Below, in pieces: positions 10,839 through 20,599 of a stretch of 64,000 nucleotides of DNA (its first letter is position 1; every line of letters begins with the position of its first letter). The notes beneath the pieces are model-generated. The model saw nothing but the letters and a program-made list of their open reading frames with translations. It made no database searches and was not told the DNA's origin. Source of the stretch: Beroe forskalii (Eukaryota > Ctenophora > Nuda > Beroida > Beroidae); NCBI GenBank assembly GCA_011033025.1, contig WFMF01000252.1:186001-250000 (forward strand), in the 5' to 3' direction. The position numbers were made by a program, and so were the translations under genes.

Positions 10839-11814
10839 TGAAATTTTATGGAGTGAGAAATTTATATGGGATTTTTTTCCCAAATTGATTTCAACATAGA
10901 TATTTTGGATATTTCTGAGTGGGTATAATATTTGTAGAACAGTGTCAATCTTCTTATCATACCATGTGCTTTTCTGTCTCGCTGAATATTAACTTTTATT
11001 CTTAGAAGTGGAGCACCGTGACCAAGATAAGACCCTTTTTGTATTCTCTGATTTTCTGACGTTTTGCGTTTTTCGACGTTTCAACGACTGTCACGAGATC
11101 ACCCACGTAGAGAAAGTTGTTTTAATTGTCTAGACATTTTAATAAATTTGATTGATTTCATACTCGATCATCAAACGCTTTATGTTATTTTCTGTGTGAT
11201 AAGTTGAATGACAGATGCAACTGCTACCGAAATTCAAGATGTCCGATTCAATGGCTTTCAAAATAAAGATAAGTTTCTTAGAATTCGCCTCTTAAAATAA
11301 TACGATCCATGATAATATGATCACTTGTTATGAGACTATAAATGGTTAAATGTTCCCGTCTGTTATATTTATAACCCATGATATTCAGGGCAATATTGTT
11401 GATTGGTCTGAAAAGCCAAATCCAAGAAACCGAGGTCCATTAGAACTCCGTATAATTATTTGAGTATATATATACTAGCATTGCTCTTAGTCCTGGAACA
11501 ATATATATAAATGGCGCTGGAGAAAAGGTTTTTGAGGAGGAATATTCCCCAACCTCCGCACTCGACAGGGTTACATTTCCAAATGTCCTCGGTCCTGCAC
11601 GAACCGTATAGGCGAACCAAACTCCCATCATTTTCACAGCTCAAAACAGTGCCTTGATGAGATTTCTCGCTGCCAACTCCTCCCTCTATAACCCTCGTAA
11701 GCACAACACATTTTCTGTTTCTAAGTAAACCGGCCGGGCAATGTCACGTCTTCATTGTCCCCTGCTCCCCTCTCTGTTTTCAGCCAGACGGCGTTTTGTA
11801 GGTAAATGAATCAC

Positions 11815-11920
11815 TAAACCCCGCGTAAGAGAAATAGGCGGTTCAACGTCATCAACTCATTACTTTGGGCTATGATAATGACGTCATCGTACCCGGCTAT
11901 TTCTCGCGCGTGGGGTTTAA
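11815..11920 (+). mobile_element. CRE-MITE, best full-length copy (family reference)
   Basis: About 105 bp. Left tip TAAACCCCGCGTAAGAGAAA continues to TAGGCGG; right tip is TTTCTCGCGCGTGGGGTTTA. The tips are inverted repeats of about 26 bp, and TA flanks both sides. Inside, CAACGTCATCAACTCA and ATGATAATGACGTCATCG form a second, less exact inverted pair, so the whole copy is an imperfect palindrome. It has no coding capacity. Size, inverted ends and TA flanks fit a non-autonomous element moved by a Tc1/mariner-type transposase; no source element is in the window. Confidence 0.9.
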
Positions 11921-12035
11921 ATGGGATCACACATGCAGGCGTTATTTGAGTGCGCGGAACTTTTACCGACACAAACACTGTTAATCCCGGGTAAACCTCG
12001 GATATATTTCCGGGGCTGCTATAACTCGGGCGCTG

Positions 12036-12072
12036 ATTGGACGATGCTGATTAAACCTCGCGATCTGATTGG
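12036..12072. promoter_or_regulatory. Two inverted CCAAT boxes 32 bp apart
   Basis: ATTGG at 12036 and 12068, each within CTGATTGG. The sequences between them are not copies of one another. The IRF2BP start codon is about 1.1 kb downstream. Confidence 0.45.
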
Positions 12073-12099
12073 TTAACGCTTTCAGAGCCCCGTCTATTT

Positions 12100-13000
12100 T
12101 AACAACTCAATTGTTTCGGAACTAAAACCACTCGCTTTGTTCACCCCTACTCATGCATGAGATCGAAATCAAATACCCATTTCACTCCTAAATATATATT
12201 AGCCATAAACGCGCGAATTTGAAACAAATATATCTCTAACTGCTCATTTTAATAATATACGATGATATGTTTTGAAGGTTATCTAAATGGTTTTTACGGA
12301 CAAAAACAACGAATTTATACGTGGTATTTATGTGTTCTCAGAGCGCTGCCACTGTATATATAATATATATTTTGACTCCAATCCCCCATATGAATCATTG
12401 GCTCCACAAATCTCCTCCTCCTCTCTCCTCTCCTGTCCTACAAATGATATATTCCTAATTCCAAGCAAGCCGGGTGATCATGCAATTGTTGTTCGTTGAT
12501 TTCTCAGCAAAACAATAGTATCTTGATAATCATAAGGTGCCCAAAACTGCCGTGGAATCAGCAGGAGCAGGAGGAGTATAAATTCCTGTGAGTGAGCACG
12601 CCGCCCACCCTGAAAACAATCCATTGATTCGCTCATTACGAGGAATTAGAGCCCCAGCATATAACATATGTTTTCCCGTAATATAATGGCGTATTGTATG
12701 ATACTGTGGAGCCGGGCCACACAATGCAATTTGAAATGGTACTTGAAATTAAAACTATACTACTCTCCTGGCGGGGCTGCTTAATTAGCGCATTCATGTC
12801 ACCATGATTCTCTTATCTCGAGTACTTATCGTTGTCAAAACCATGTGATTACCCGACGAACATATTGATCGTCATTTAAAAACGAAATTGATCATCAATT
12901 TCTCATCTGGATTTTAATTTAACAACAGTATATTAATAAGTTGGTATAGCATGAAGGTCATTAATAGGTAAGCCTAGCATTGTAAAGTCAGTGTGCGTTG
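12100..13000. other. AT-rich region upstream of the IRF2BP gene, no gene seen
   Basis: No conserved coding sequence; frames of 64-70 codons look random. GC rises sharply only from about 13000. Confidence 0.5.
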
Positions 13001-13020
13001 AGCGAGAGAGCTGATGCCGT

Positions 13021-13215
13021 GATCACGTGACTCACGCGCGCGCTCCCATTGCTAGGTTACCGTCACGTGGGCGCGTGGGGGTGTCACGTGATCTCTAACG
13101 TGAGTAGGAGAAGGGAGTAACGCGTTGCCCTCTCTCTCTCCAGCTCCCTCTCTTCAAAACACGGTGGTAGAGAGCGCCTGCATTTTCAATCGTTAACCAG
13201 TCTTATTTGTTTACT
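13021..13215 (+). promoter_or_regulatory. Proximal promoter and 5' leader of the IRF2BP gene
   Basis: CACGTG palindromes stand at 13024, 13064 and 13085 in a CpG-rich stretch (ACTCACGCGCGCGCTC, GGGCGCGTGGGG). Such boxes bind bHLH-ZIP factors of the USF/MITF/MYC type. No TATA box is seen. The tract CCCTCTCTCTCTCCAG at about 13127-13142 could be a TCT-type initiator region or the 3' splice site of a 5'-UTR intron. The start codon at 13216 has A at -3 and G at +4. Confidence 0.6.
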
Positions 13216-15273
13216 ATGGCTGCTGTTGCTTCGACTAGTATGTCTGTGTCCCGAAACTCAAGGATACAATGCTACCTCTGTGACTTCACTCATTCCCCCT
13301 GGGCCATGCTCCAAGACTTCTCCGAGCCCATTTGCCGGGGTTGCTGCAACTACGAAGGAGTGGATCGGATCGAGGAAGCGATCCAGAGAGCCCGAGGACT
13401 GAGGACGTTGTACCCTGCTGCTGCTAACGGAAAGTCCCGAGGATCACCGCCGATGAGGAACAACTGCAGTGCCACGATCCCGAGTGTGGAACCGAGGAAG
13501 GTTGAGCCGAACAGTGCTTTCCTGCCGAGTTCTCTGACCCTGATGAACCACCCCCTGTTCCGGCATAACATCCATCCTTCCGGCTAAATCAGTGGATTCA
13601 AAGTCTCCTTCAACCTCGCCCACTTCAGTGAAACCCCCTTCAGAACAGCTTCCCTCTGTCAAAATATCACCCAAAGAATCATCTCCCACTCGACGATCTC
13701 CTGTGATATCATCTGACTCAGCCCCGCTGCCCGTACTACGCCCACATCAGAAATATCAGTGGTTCTCCGACCGGACTCCACAGTCAGTCCCACAGCAGTG
13801 TCAGCTGCTACTTCATCTGCCAGCCAGGCAGTTTCCTCTCAGAGCAGTTCTCCAAACAACTTCCTCGTCACATCGACTAGTACTATCCAGTCCTCCACTG
13901 CCACTAGTCTCACTTCTTCAACCAGTGAAACGCTGAAAACCATGGCTAAGCTCCAGAGTGAGAGGATGGGTCTGCCGGTCAGCTTCGGAAACTCCTTCAA
14001 CCTCAACAGATCCTCGGAACAGCAGAACCAGTTCAGTTCCATGTTTCCTGTGATCGTACCTCCTCTAGCTCCCCGGTACGACCCTGGCAGAGCTCTTCAG
14101 ATGATCAAAGAAAAGGCCCTCCATGACCAGTTCCCGCCAGTTATCGTCAGAGACATCCTGGCTGTTCTCAACTCCTGTGTGCCCTTCATTGTCAGATTCA
14201 ACAAAGACCACAGCCTGAAAGGACGCGTGTTCAGCTTCGAAGCGATCCGGAAAACCACGGACTACGAGCTACGGATCTACACCGAGTACCCCATCGGCTC
14301 TAACAGTGTGTACCAATCCGCCAGCGGAGCCTCCCGCCAAATGTACGGGGAGTACCGGGAACGGATGAACATCGGACGCGGCAGAATCGGGGCTTCCAGC
14401 AACGGATTCCGGGATTTGGAGTACGAGCGGATCCCTAACAGCGGACAATGGCTGCTCCTGGGGGAGCTGTTGCCGGATTTAGTGAGGTACCTGAAAGCCA
14501 TGCCAGATCCCCGGTACCTGCCCCAAGCAGTGAACTTCCCCAACATGCCACCTCCCCCTCTGCCACGCTGCAACACCTCCAAGTACACCCGGATGAAGAG
14601 GGTCAAGGTGGAGGACGAGCAGAAGCAGCCGGAAGCTAAGAAGATCTGTCTGGAGAAGGACAGGCTGAGTTGGGGTGGCAACGAGCTGTGGATGCAGCAA
14701 CCTATCTTCGGAAACCGGCTGCCTCTCCACGCTGACGCCCTGTCAGTGTACTCCCAGCTGAACCTCTCCAACCTGAAGACGGATTCCGCCTTCTCGCCCA
14801 CCGCCACTGCCACCACCCTCAGCTCGATGCAGACCCCCGCCCTCTCCACCACCTCCACCCTCTCCCCTTCCGCAGACACCCTCACTCGCACCCTCGCCGC
14901 CGCAGCTGCCGCCGCCGCCGTGGCGCCTGATATCCTGAAAACGGAGCCCAGCACGCCCACAGAGCCGCCCACTACCACCCTCGCCTCCGCCTCGCCGCCC
15001 TCCTCCACCACCTCCTCCACAGTTCCAGTGACCACCATCCACGAGGACATCAACTGCATGAACTGCGAGGGACTCCTGGAGGGGTCCGATTTCGTGCAGT
15101 GCCCCAGCGTCAACAGTCACAAGTTCTGCTTCACCTGCACGAGAAAGGCGATTAACGAGATGTTACCGGGGGATGTCTGCTGCCCGAGTGGGAAGAAGTG
15201 CCCGCTGAAGGGCACGAGTTCGCCTTGGACTTTTATGAGCGAGGAAATTAAGACAATATTAGACAATGAATGA
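13216..15273 (+). CDS. IRF2BPL: Interferon regulatory factor 2 binding protein homologue (IRF2BP/IRF2BPL, Drosophila Pits)
   Basis: Nuclear transcriptional co-regulator family, also proposed as RING E3 ligases. The N-terminal Cys4 finger has C19-x2-C22 and C40-x2-C43 (CYLCDF...[16 protein letters not shown]), followed by the family's NYEGVDRIE helix. The central domain (14068-14520) contains [32 protein letters not shown] and [13 protein letters not shown], as in invertebrate members; vertebrate paralogues have largely lost it. A basic stretch with KRVKVEDE (a SUMO-type VKVE) follows, then Ser/Thr/Pro-rich sequence, a run of about nine alanines (14895-14925) and LKTE. The C-terminal C3HC4 RING runs from CMNC (15055) through [16 protein letters not shown] to [11 protein letters not shown] and the SPWTFM tail. 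Odd point: frame 1 is open at 13216-13587 and 13717-15273, while the piece between reads best in frame 2 (open 13547-13936, SPST/KSP-rich). Two compensating single-base shifts would give 685 residues. A short intron is possible, but no good donor is visible. Confidence 0.93.
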
Positions 15274-16190
15274 GATATGAACTCTGATATATGATATAGA
15301 TTTGAATATATATAAATATAATTATTTATGTTATTATTATTGTTATTCTATATATATGATATGTATTATTTGATGACATCTGATTGTAAATATACTATAC
15401 TACTCTTACTGTGATTTGATAACCATAATATTTTCTGTTGTTGTTTTTTGACCATGTAGTTTTGGAAGAATATAATATATGCCGAATGAATATGCCGAGG
15501 GATTTTTAAACCCTCGGCATCAATAGATTATGGTTCAGACTTTGGCGGTTACATACAATTCTTCTTGCCATGATGATTTGATATATATTTCACTTCGCAG
15601 TAGATTGACTTTTGACTTAGTGTGAAGTGTATTGATGAATACTTTAAAATATCGCACAGATTTCGTTAGATTCCCATGAATTTTGACGAAAATCAGACAT
15701 TTGACGAATTTTGATTTCATTTTTTCTTGTAATTTTGAGACTTGTCATGACCGATATAATATTTTGGAGCGATATTTTATTGTATTATTTATTTTAATTG
15801 TGTTATATTACATGAGATAATTATTGGCTTTTATCATTTCTATAACTGAAACCTGTCTACTCTTCCCTGTGTTCCAAATTAACTCAAATCAATTAATTTT
15901 AATGCACTGAAACTCAATTAGATTTGCTGATTAATCAAATATGAAACCAAATCAAAGATATGAGGAAATTCAATTATATAAACTGAATGAATCTCAATTT
16001 ATCGATATTATTTTGAACCAATTAGCTAAAATATTCAATTAAATAATTCTCTGTTTTATCTATAGGATGTCACGCGGATACCTAGCATGAAGTGTAAATC
16101 AAGATAAGGGAATGAAAGCTATCTATTATCTATAGAACTCTCAAGTACGTGGAATTCATTTACTTTAACAATTACAAATAATAAACAATT
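15274..16190 (+). other. Probable 3' UTR of the IRF2BP gene
   Basis: AU-rich, with ATTTA and TTATTTAT motifs. A Pumilio-type TGTAAATA is at 15385-15392. Possible poly(A) signals are ATTAAA at about 16038 and AATAAA at about 16178; none lies closer. The true end is not determinable. Confidence 0.4.
15492..15520 (+). ncRNA. Stable hairpin in the presumed 3' UTR
   Basis: ATGCCGAGGG (15492-15501) and CCCTCGGCAT (15511-15520) are perfect reverse complements around a 9-nt A/T loop, about 220 nt after the stop codon. The stem is GC-rich in an otherwise very AT-rich stretch. A cis-acting mRNA element is possible. It is too short for a typical miRNA precursor. Confidence 0.5.
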
Positions 16191-16329
16191 TAAATTTGAG
16201 GGTGATTCGATCAAATTTCTGTAAGTTCGTAAATTAAAAGTTTGGGGTGGGTTATTTGAACGGGAATCTTGAGATGAAGATCTTATTCTGGGCAAAATAA
16301 TTGGTTGAAATTATGGCAATTTTGATGGA

Positions 16330-16462
16330 TTGGACCCATGGATGGGGGTTGGGACGGTGTTTTAGGCACTGGTCCAATTGACAATGACAAATCAGCGTGT
16401 GCCTAAAATCGCGCGCTGATTGTTCAAAGTCATGATAATTCCAGTATCCTGCGGGTGATTAA
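16330..16462. mobile_element. Second MITE family, diverged copy
   Basis: ATCAGCG and CGCGCGCTGAT form the inner inverted pair (about 16391-16420). They are followed by TTCAAAGTCATGATAATTCC and GCGGGT, matching the order seen in the better copy at 49009-49124. The left end survives only as TTGGACCCATGG. Confidence 0.45.
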
Positions 16463-16639
16463 TTCGCCGCATGTCAGGGATTGAGAGTCAAAAGATCGAG
16501 TATTCGAATTGTTATCCCATTTTACAATCTAATAAATGATGAACAACCACTTAAAAATCTACACAACGTTATCTGGTCTAGTACTGCGAATGTAGCTACT
16601 TACACTCGCTCGCGCTAAAGAAGAAAACAAATTACATCA

Positions 16640-16750
16640 CACAGTTTTTAATTCTCATGGTAACAACTAATTATTAAGTAATAACTACTCAGAATACTAA
16701 GTAGTTGTCATGGTAACGCCCTAGCAGTTGCCACGGTTACGTTATGATTC
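16640..16750. promoter_or_regulatory. Cluster of RFX-like half sites
   Basis: CATGGTAACAAC (about 16657), GTTGTCATGGTAAC (about 16706) and GTTGCCACGGTTAC (about 16727) each differ by one or two bases from the X-box GTNRCC-N(0-3)-RGYAAC. They come in a tight group 1.4 kb after the IRF2BP stop codon. Confidence 0.3.
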
Positions 16751-17119
16751 TAATTGTCACGTTGACGTATAGTATCATACCACGTACCGCATCATGTAGT
16801 ACCACGTGAGTGCTATAATTGCTATGTCGAACCCCTATGAAGCAAATTTTCATGAGTTTCGCTGAAAAAGAGCTCAATTAAACATGATGCTTCAGATTGG
16901 TGATGATGCAATATTATTTTGCAAAGACAACAATCTGATGAATAAAGAATCGTCGTTAGTTCGCCTAAGTTTTGTGAACATATAATTCGATTACATGACC
17001 GGCTAAATTCTGACAAATCCTCAAATCCCGTAAAAACCATGACATAATTAGTGGATTACAAGTTACAACACTTTTCACTAGACGCCCTTCCCTCGCACGA
17101 TATCGCACATAGAATGAGT

Positions 17120-17170
17120 GGTTCATAAAGTGCTGTTTTAAGTTATGGTAATGACGTCATCTGGGAGTCA
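17120..17170 (+). mobile_element. CRE-MITE remnant
   Basis: TTAAGTTATGGTAATGACGTCATC (core at 17152) is kept. The left arm is only TCATAAAGTGCTG. Confidence 0.5.
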
Positions 17171-17965
17171 AGTGAAAATGTGTTTTTTCTACCCCCTCCT
17201 TCGGTTATAGATCCCTGTCGCCTGTCAATATATTTGAACTAGGATTTCTGACTTCTTGACGGGAAAGAAGCGCAGCCCTGCACTTGTCAAGTTGGGCCAC
17301 ACATGCGAATTTTTATAGACCTGAAATTCGGAAAGGAAACTTCAGAAGTACCTTTATTTTCGATAGATAGTCGATAAGTCCACATTTTGGCAGTCAAGTA
17401 TTTTTACTTTTCAATAAATTCAGAAATAACTCAATCTCTCCTATTTTCACTTATTTCCTGAAATTCTGAACTAAACTGAAGGTGATGTGAAATGAATTGA
17501 ACGAAACGTTTTTAAATTCCTTGGTCGTTATTTAATCAGCCAAGCCGTTGATTCTGAAACTGTTATGAACTGCTCTCCTACTTACTTCTTAATTGCCAAA
17601 ATTTAAGGTCATAATCTTGACCTTTGTTTGGAGCGAGCTACAGACTTACAAAGCATTGCGTCAACAACAGTAAAAACCTGCGAGTTTATGAGTCGTGTTG
17701 AGGCAGTTCACTGTGTAGGTTGATTCTAAACTGTAAATTGCTTCACCAAGACATTGTTTCCTGATGGAGTGCGTCCAACAAAAAATTCTGTTGCTTCAGT
17801 GGGTACAAACGCAAAATATTATCAAGTATTCGGAGTGATTGGGCGGAAAAAGTTTTTTGAACATCCCTAGTGTAGGAACACACGTTCCTAGAAACCTTGA
17901 GATATGTGGTACTTTAGTTGCTATGTGAATTTCACGCCAAATATAGTGAGGGTTACCACGTACAA

Positions 17966-18001
17966 GTTGCCTAGCAACGCGGATATGAGTTGCCTAGCAA
18001 C
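17966..18001. promoter_or_regulatory. Two perfect RFX X-box palindromes
   Basis: GTTGCCTAGCAAC occurs at 17966-17978 and again at 17989-18001, each followed by GCG. Both match GTNRCC-N-RGYAAC exactly. Metazoan RFX factors bind such sites in promoters of ciliary genes. The pair is a 23-bp tandem repeat, so it may have arisen by duplication. No coding exon was recognised within 1 kb. Confidence 0.45.
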
Positions 18002-18009
18002 GCGAATAA

Positions 18010-18062
18010 GAGGCGGTAGATGTGACGTCATTATCATGGTTTATAGTTATAAATTGAGCTAG
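18010..18062 (-). mobile_element. CRE-MITE copy, directly after the X-box pair
   Basis: AGGCGGTAGATGTGACGTCA then TTATCATGGTTTATAG. The GAGCTAG end is all that remains of the far arm. Confidence 0.7.
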
Positions 18063-18064
18063 AA

Positions 18065-19090
18065 TTTGTAAATGGAAAGTTTCAAATGTTGACGCGGCCC
18101 TGACTTTCAAACTTACGATTTTTCATCCTGGAAGGAATTTATTCCCGAATATTACCGCAAAAAATATTGTTGCCCTGAATGCAACTGAAATTAATTACTG
18201 CAGAGTGGTTTTTCAAGTTTTGCAACTTTATGCGTGGTGGACCAGCAAAATTGCACGTGATTTTCCTAAAATCACTTGAAACTCCTTACTTTTTGAGAAT
18301 AAAATCAAATTATGTTTGATTTTTCGGTATAATGAAGTAATGAACTCTTGCCAATATTTTCTGTTTTAATCTTTATTTTGATACTTCTGAACAAATGAAA
18401 ATGTTCCTAGTAGTGTTGCAGGGCGCAGGCACAGCAAACCATTATCTTACGTAAATTTCAACATATTTTTATCTTCCGGAAGGGAAAGAAAATTAAGAAT
18501 TAAAGAATTAACGCTTCGAGGCTAAGTTTTTAGAGTATAATATGTTTTCCTCTATAATATGTTGGCAAAACCATTATCTAATTAGGTTTTATCAAAAAGC
18601 TGTTTTGGAATAAAAATATGTGGGGGCCTGCCTGACACAAAATTTAATAAAATTAGGGTCCCAATGTATTTTAGAAAATTTACTAAGAAAATATGGTCAC
18701 TGTTGAGCATTAATAATTTGGGGACTTCAATATATATAATTTTTGAAAATCCCCTGATTTTTCCATCGCTAGTGTAACAGTTCGCCAGTGAATGCTCTGT
18801 AAAATTATTATCTGGAAACTTTCGATTTAAATATTATAATTCGGGAAATTCATCACGAGATTTTAGGAAATTGTGGGAGGACCTGGAATTTATTTTATAC
18901 TGAACGAGCACTGCGAATCTTAATTTATCTGGTCTTATTTAGTGCATGGGTCTTCTCCGTTCCCTTCCCGATTTAAAATCGGCGTGAATTGTCAAAAAAT
19001 GGAAAAAGGTGATTTCTTCGAAAAAGCACTTTCAAACACTACAGCATAATCTCGATTCATCGCGGCCAATGATTTCTTCCTCATTGCAAA
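18065..19090. other. AT-rich intergenic stretch, nothing recognised
   Basis: No open frame of note, no repeat family members, no RNA gene motifs. Confidence 0.5.
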
Positions 19091-19099
19091 CAAAGAAGT

Positions 19100-19520
19100 A
19101 GATTCTCAAACATTCCTCCGAATCCCTCTCTGGTCTCTTCTCTTCTCATCCAATATCCATTCTTCTTGAATCCTTCCCATATCTCTTTTCTTTTCTCGCA
19201 TGCCTCTTGAATCCAGGGGCGTAGCCAGGGGAAGGCCAAACCGGCGGCTGCCTACCCCTTTTTGTACAGAAAACGTGAAAATTTTGATTAGTGAGAGCTT
19301 TGAGTCAATCAAAATTAAAAATTAAAAAATTTTAATGTAACTCGCCACCCCTTTTCAAAAATCTGGCTACGCTCCTGCTTGAATCCCTTTCAAATATCTT
19401 GTCTTCTCATACATTCTTCTTGAATCGCTGTCATACCTCTTTTCTTCTCTCGCATGCCTTTTGAATCCCTCTCATATCTCTCTTGTCTTGTCTTCAAAAG
19501 AAACATTCCCCTGCATCTCT
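19100..19520 (+). repeat. Degenerate pyrimidine-rich minisatellite
   Basis: Irregular repeats of TTCTTGAATCCCTCTCATAT, TCTTTTCTTCTCTCGCATGC and related pieces. The array is split by the hAT-type element at 19214-19377. Confidence 0.65.
19214..19377. mobile_element. hAT-type non-autonomous element with 8-bp target duplication
   Basis: 164 bp. Ends are CAGGGGCGTAGCCAG and CTGGCTACGCTCCTG (14 of 15 paired). CTTGAATC stands immediately on both sides (19206-19213, 19378-19385). An 8-bp duplication with CAGGG-type ends is the hAT signature, and GGGGCGTAGCCA ends are common in animal hAT MITEs. The interior is AT-rich and has no transposase. CTTGAATC is also a word of the surrounding minisatellite, which slightly weakens the duplication argument. 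Confidence 0.85.
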
Positions 19521-19867
19521 CGAATCGCTCTTTTTTCTTTTCTTACTCTGACAAGAAACGTCAACACATATTATCTTTATGTTCGGTGCAGGGGAGAATG
19601 TCTTTGTTTCAATGTAACATTTGACTCTTCTTTTTGCCCTGATTCCATATATATCTATATATAATAAGTTTACTCTTTTTGTAAAATTCTCGGAAGAAGC
19701 TTGGATATAAATGAGTTGCAATACTGTCACTTTTTCCTCCTTCTTCGTCTCCCCTGTGCTTCCTACTAAAACCTACAGGTAGTTGTTGTGGCATCTTATA
19801 TTATTAACTGAGGAGGTGTATTCATATGGGATAAAATTTCGGTGTTTACAAATTTGGTAGGATTTAA

Positions 19868-19930
19868 TTTGGGGATCTTTCTCAATCATTACTCTAGTTA
19901 ACATATGATAATGACGTCATTTTGAACTGT
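19868..19930 (+). mobile_element. CRE-MITE copy
   Basis: CTCAATCATTACTCTAGTTA replaces the usual left arm; ACATATGATAATGACGTCAT (core at 19912) is intact. Confidence 0.6.
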
Positions 19931-19948
19931 CATGGTGGGTGAAAAAAT

Positions 19949-19971
19949 GGGGATTTTTCTGAAAAATCCCC
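19949..19971. repeat. 10-bp-arm hairpin
   Basis: GGGGATTTTT and AAAAATCCCC are perfect arms around CTG. It lies 30 bp after the CRE-MITE copy. Confidence 0.5.
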
Positions 19972-20535
19972 GAATTACAACCTTTATAAATAAACCTCCT
20001 AAGGTATGTTATTTACTGAGAAGTATGCTCGGCAGGAACACTTCTTTTTCTCAGCCGGAGAAGGAGCACCCATTGTTGTAAATGGAAGCTGTAGAGCCGG
20101 TAAAATGATGGGATGCGGTGTGCTTGGAAACAGTATGTGTCATATTATTGTCGGAAGTATATGAATCCTAAAATATTTATATATATTAAACCAAATGAAA
20201 CTCCAGCATGTGGCGGGACAAATAAAATATTTCCTTGTGTTTGAACTAAGTAATATTTCCGGATAAGTCCCTTGTTTTTTCTCGGTGGTTTACAGCAGAT
20301 TCCGTTGTACGTGTGTTTTTGTAGAGTTTACAGAGACATTATATTAAAGCGCCAGGCAGCCTTGTTGTTTCCCAGCTCAGCAATCAGACAAGAAAAGAGC
20401 AGCTGTTCCGTTATTCGAATTACTGTAGCATGTCAAAATGTTTCGAAAGGCAATGACTTCCCTTCGAACTTTTCTGGGTTCTTACCCTCATGCTGAGAGC
20501 TTCTGTTAATCGTTGCCTGCGCATTTAATGCAGCT

Positions 20536-20592
20536 ATGTGTGACGTCATTATCATAGATTAAAGTGCTCCATTGCTGACGTTTTAGCGCTTT
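20536..20592 (-). mobile_element. CRE-MITE copy
   Basis: TGTGACGTCATTATCATAG (core at 20541), then ATTAAAGTGCTCC and TTGCTGACGTTTTAGCGC as second arm. Confidence 0.7.
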
Positions 20593-20599
20593 TCTCCTC

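Noticed and set aside
14277-15120. Long open frames on the minus strand (up to 278 codons) inside the IRF2BP gene
   Set aside because: They mirror the GC-rich coding strand; Gly/Val/Glu-rich translations are reverse shadows of the Pro/Ser/Thr-rich protein.
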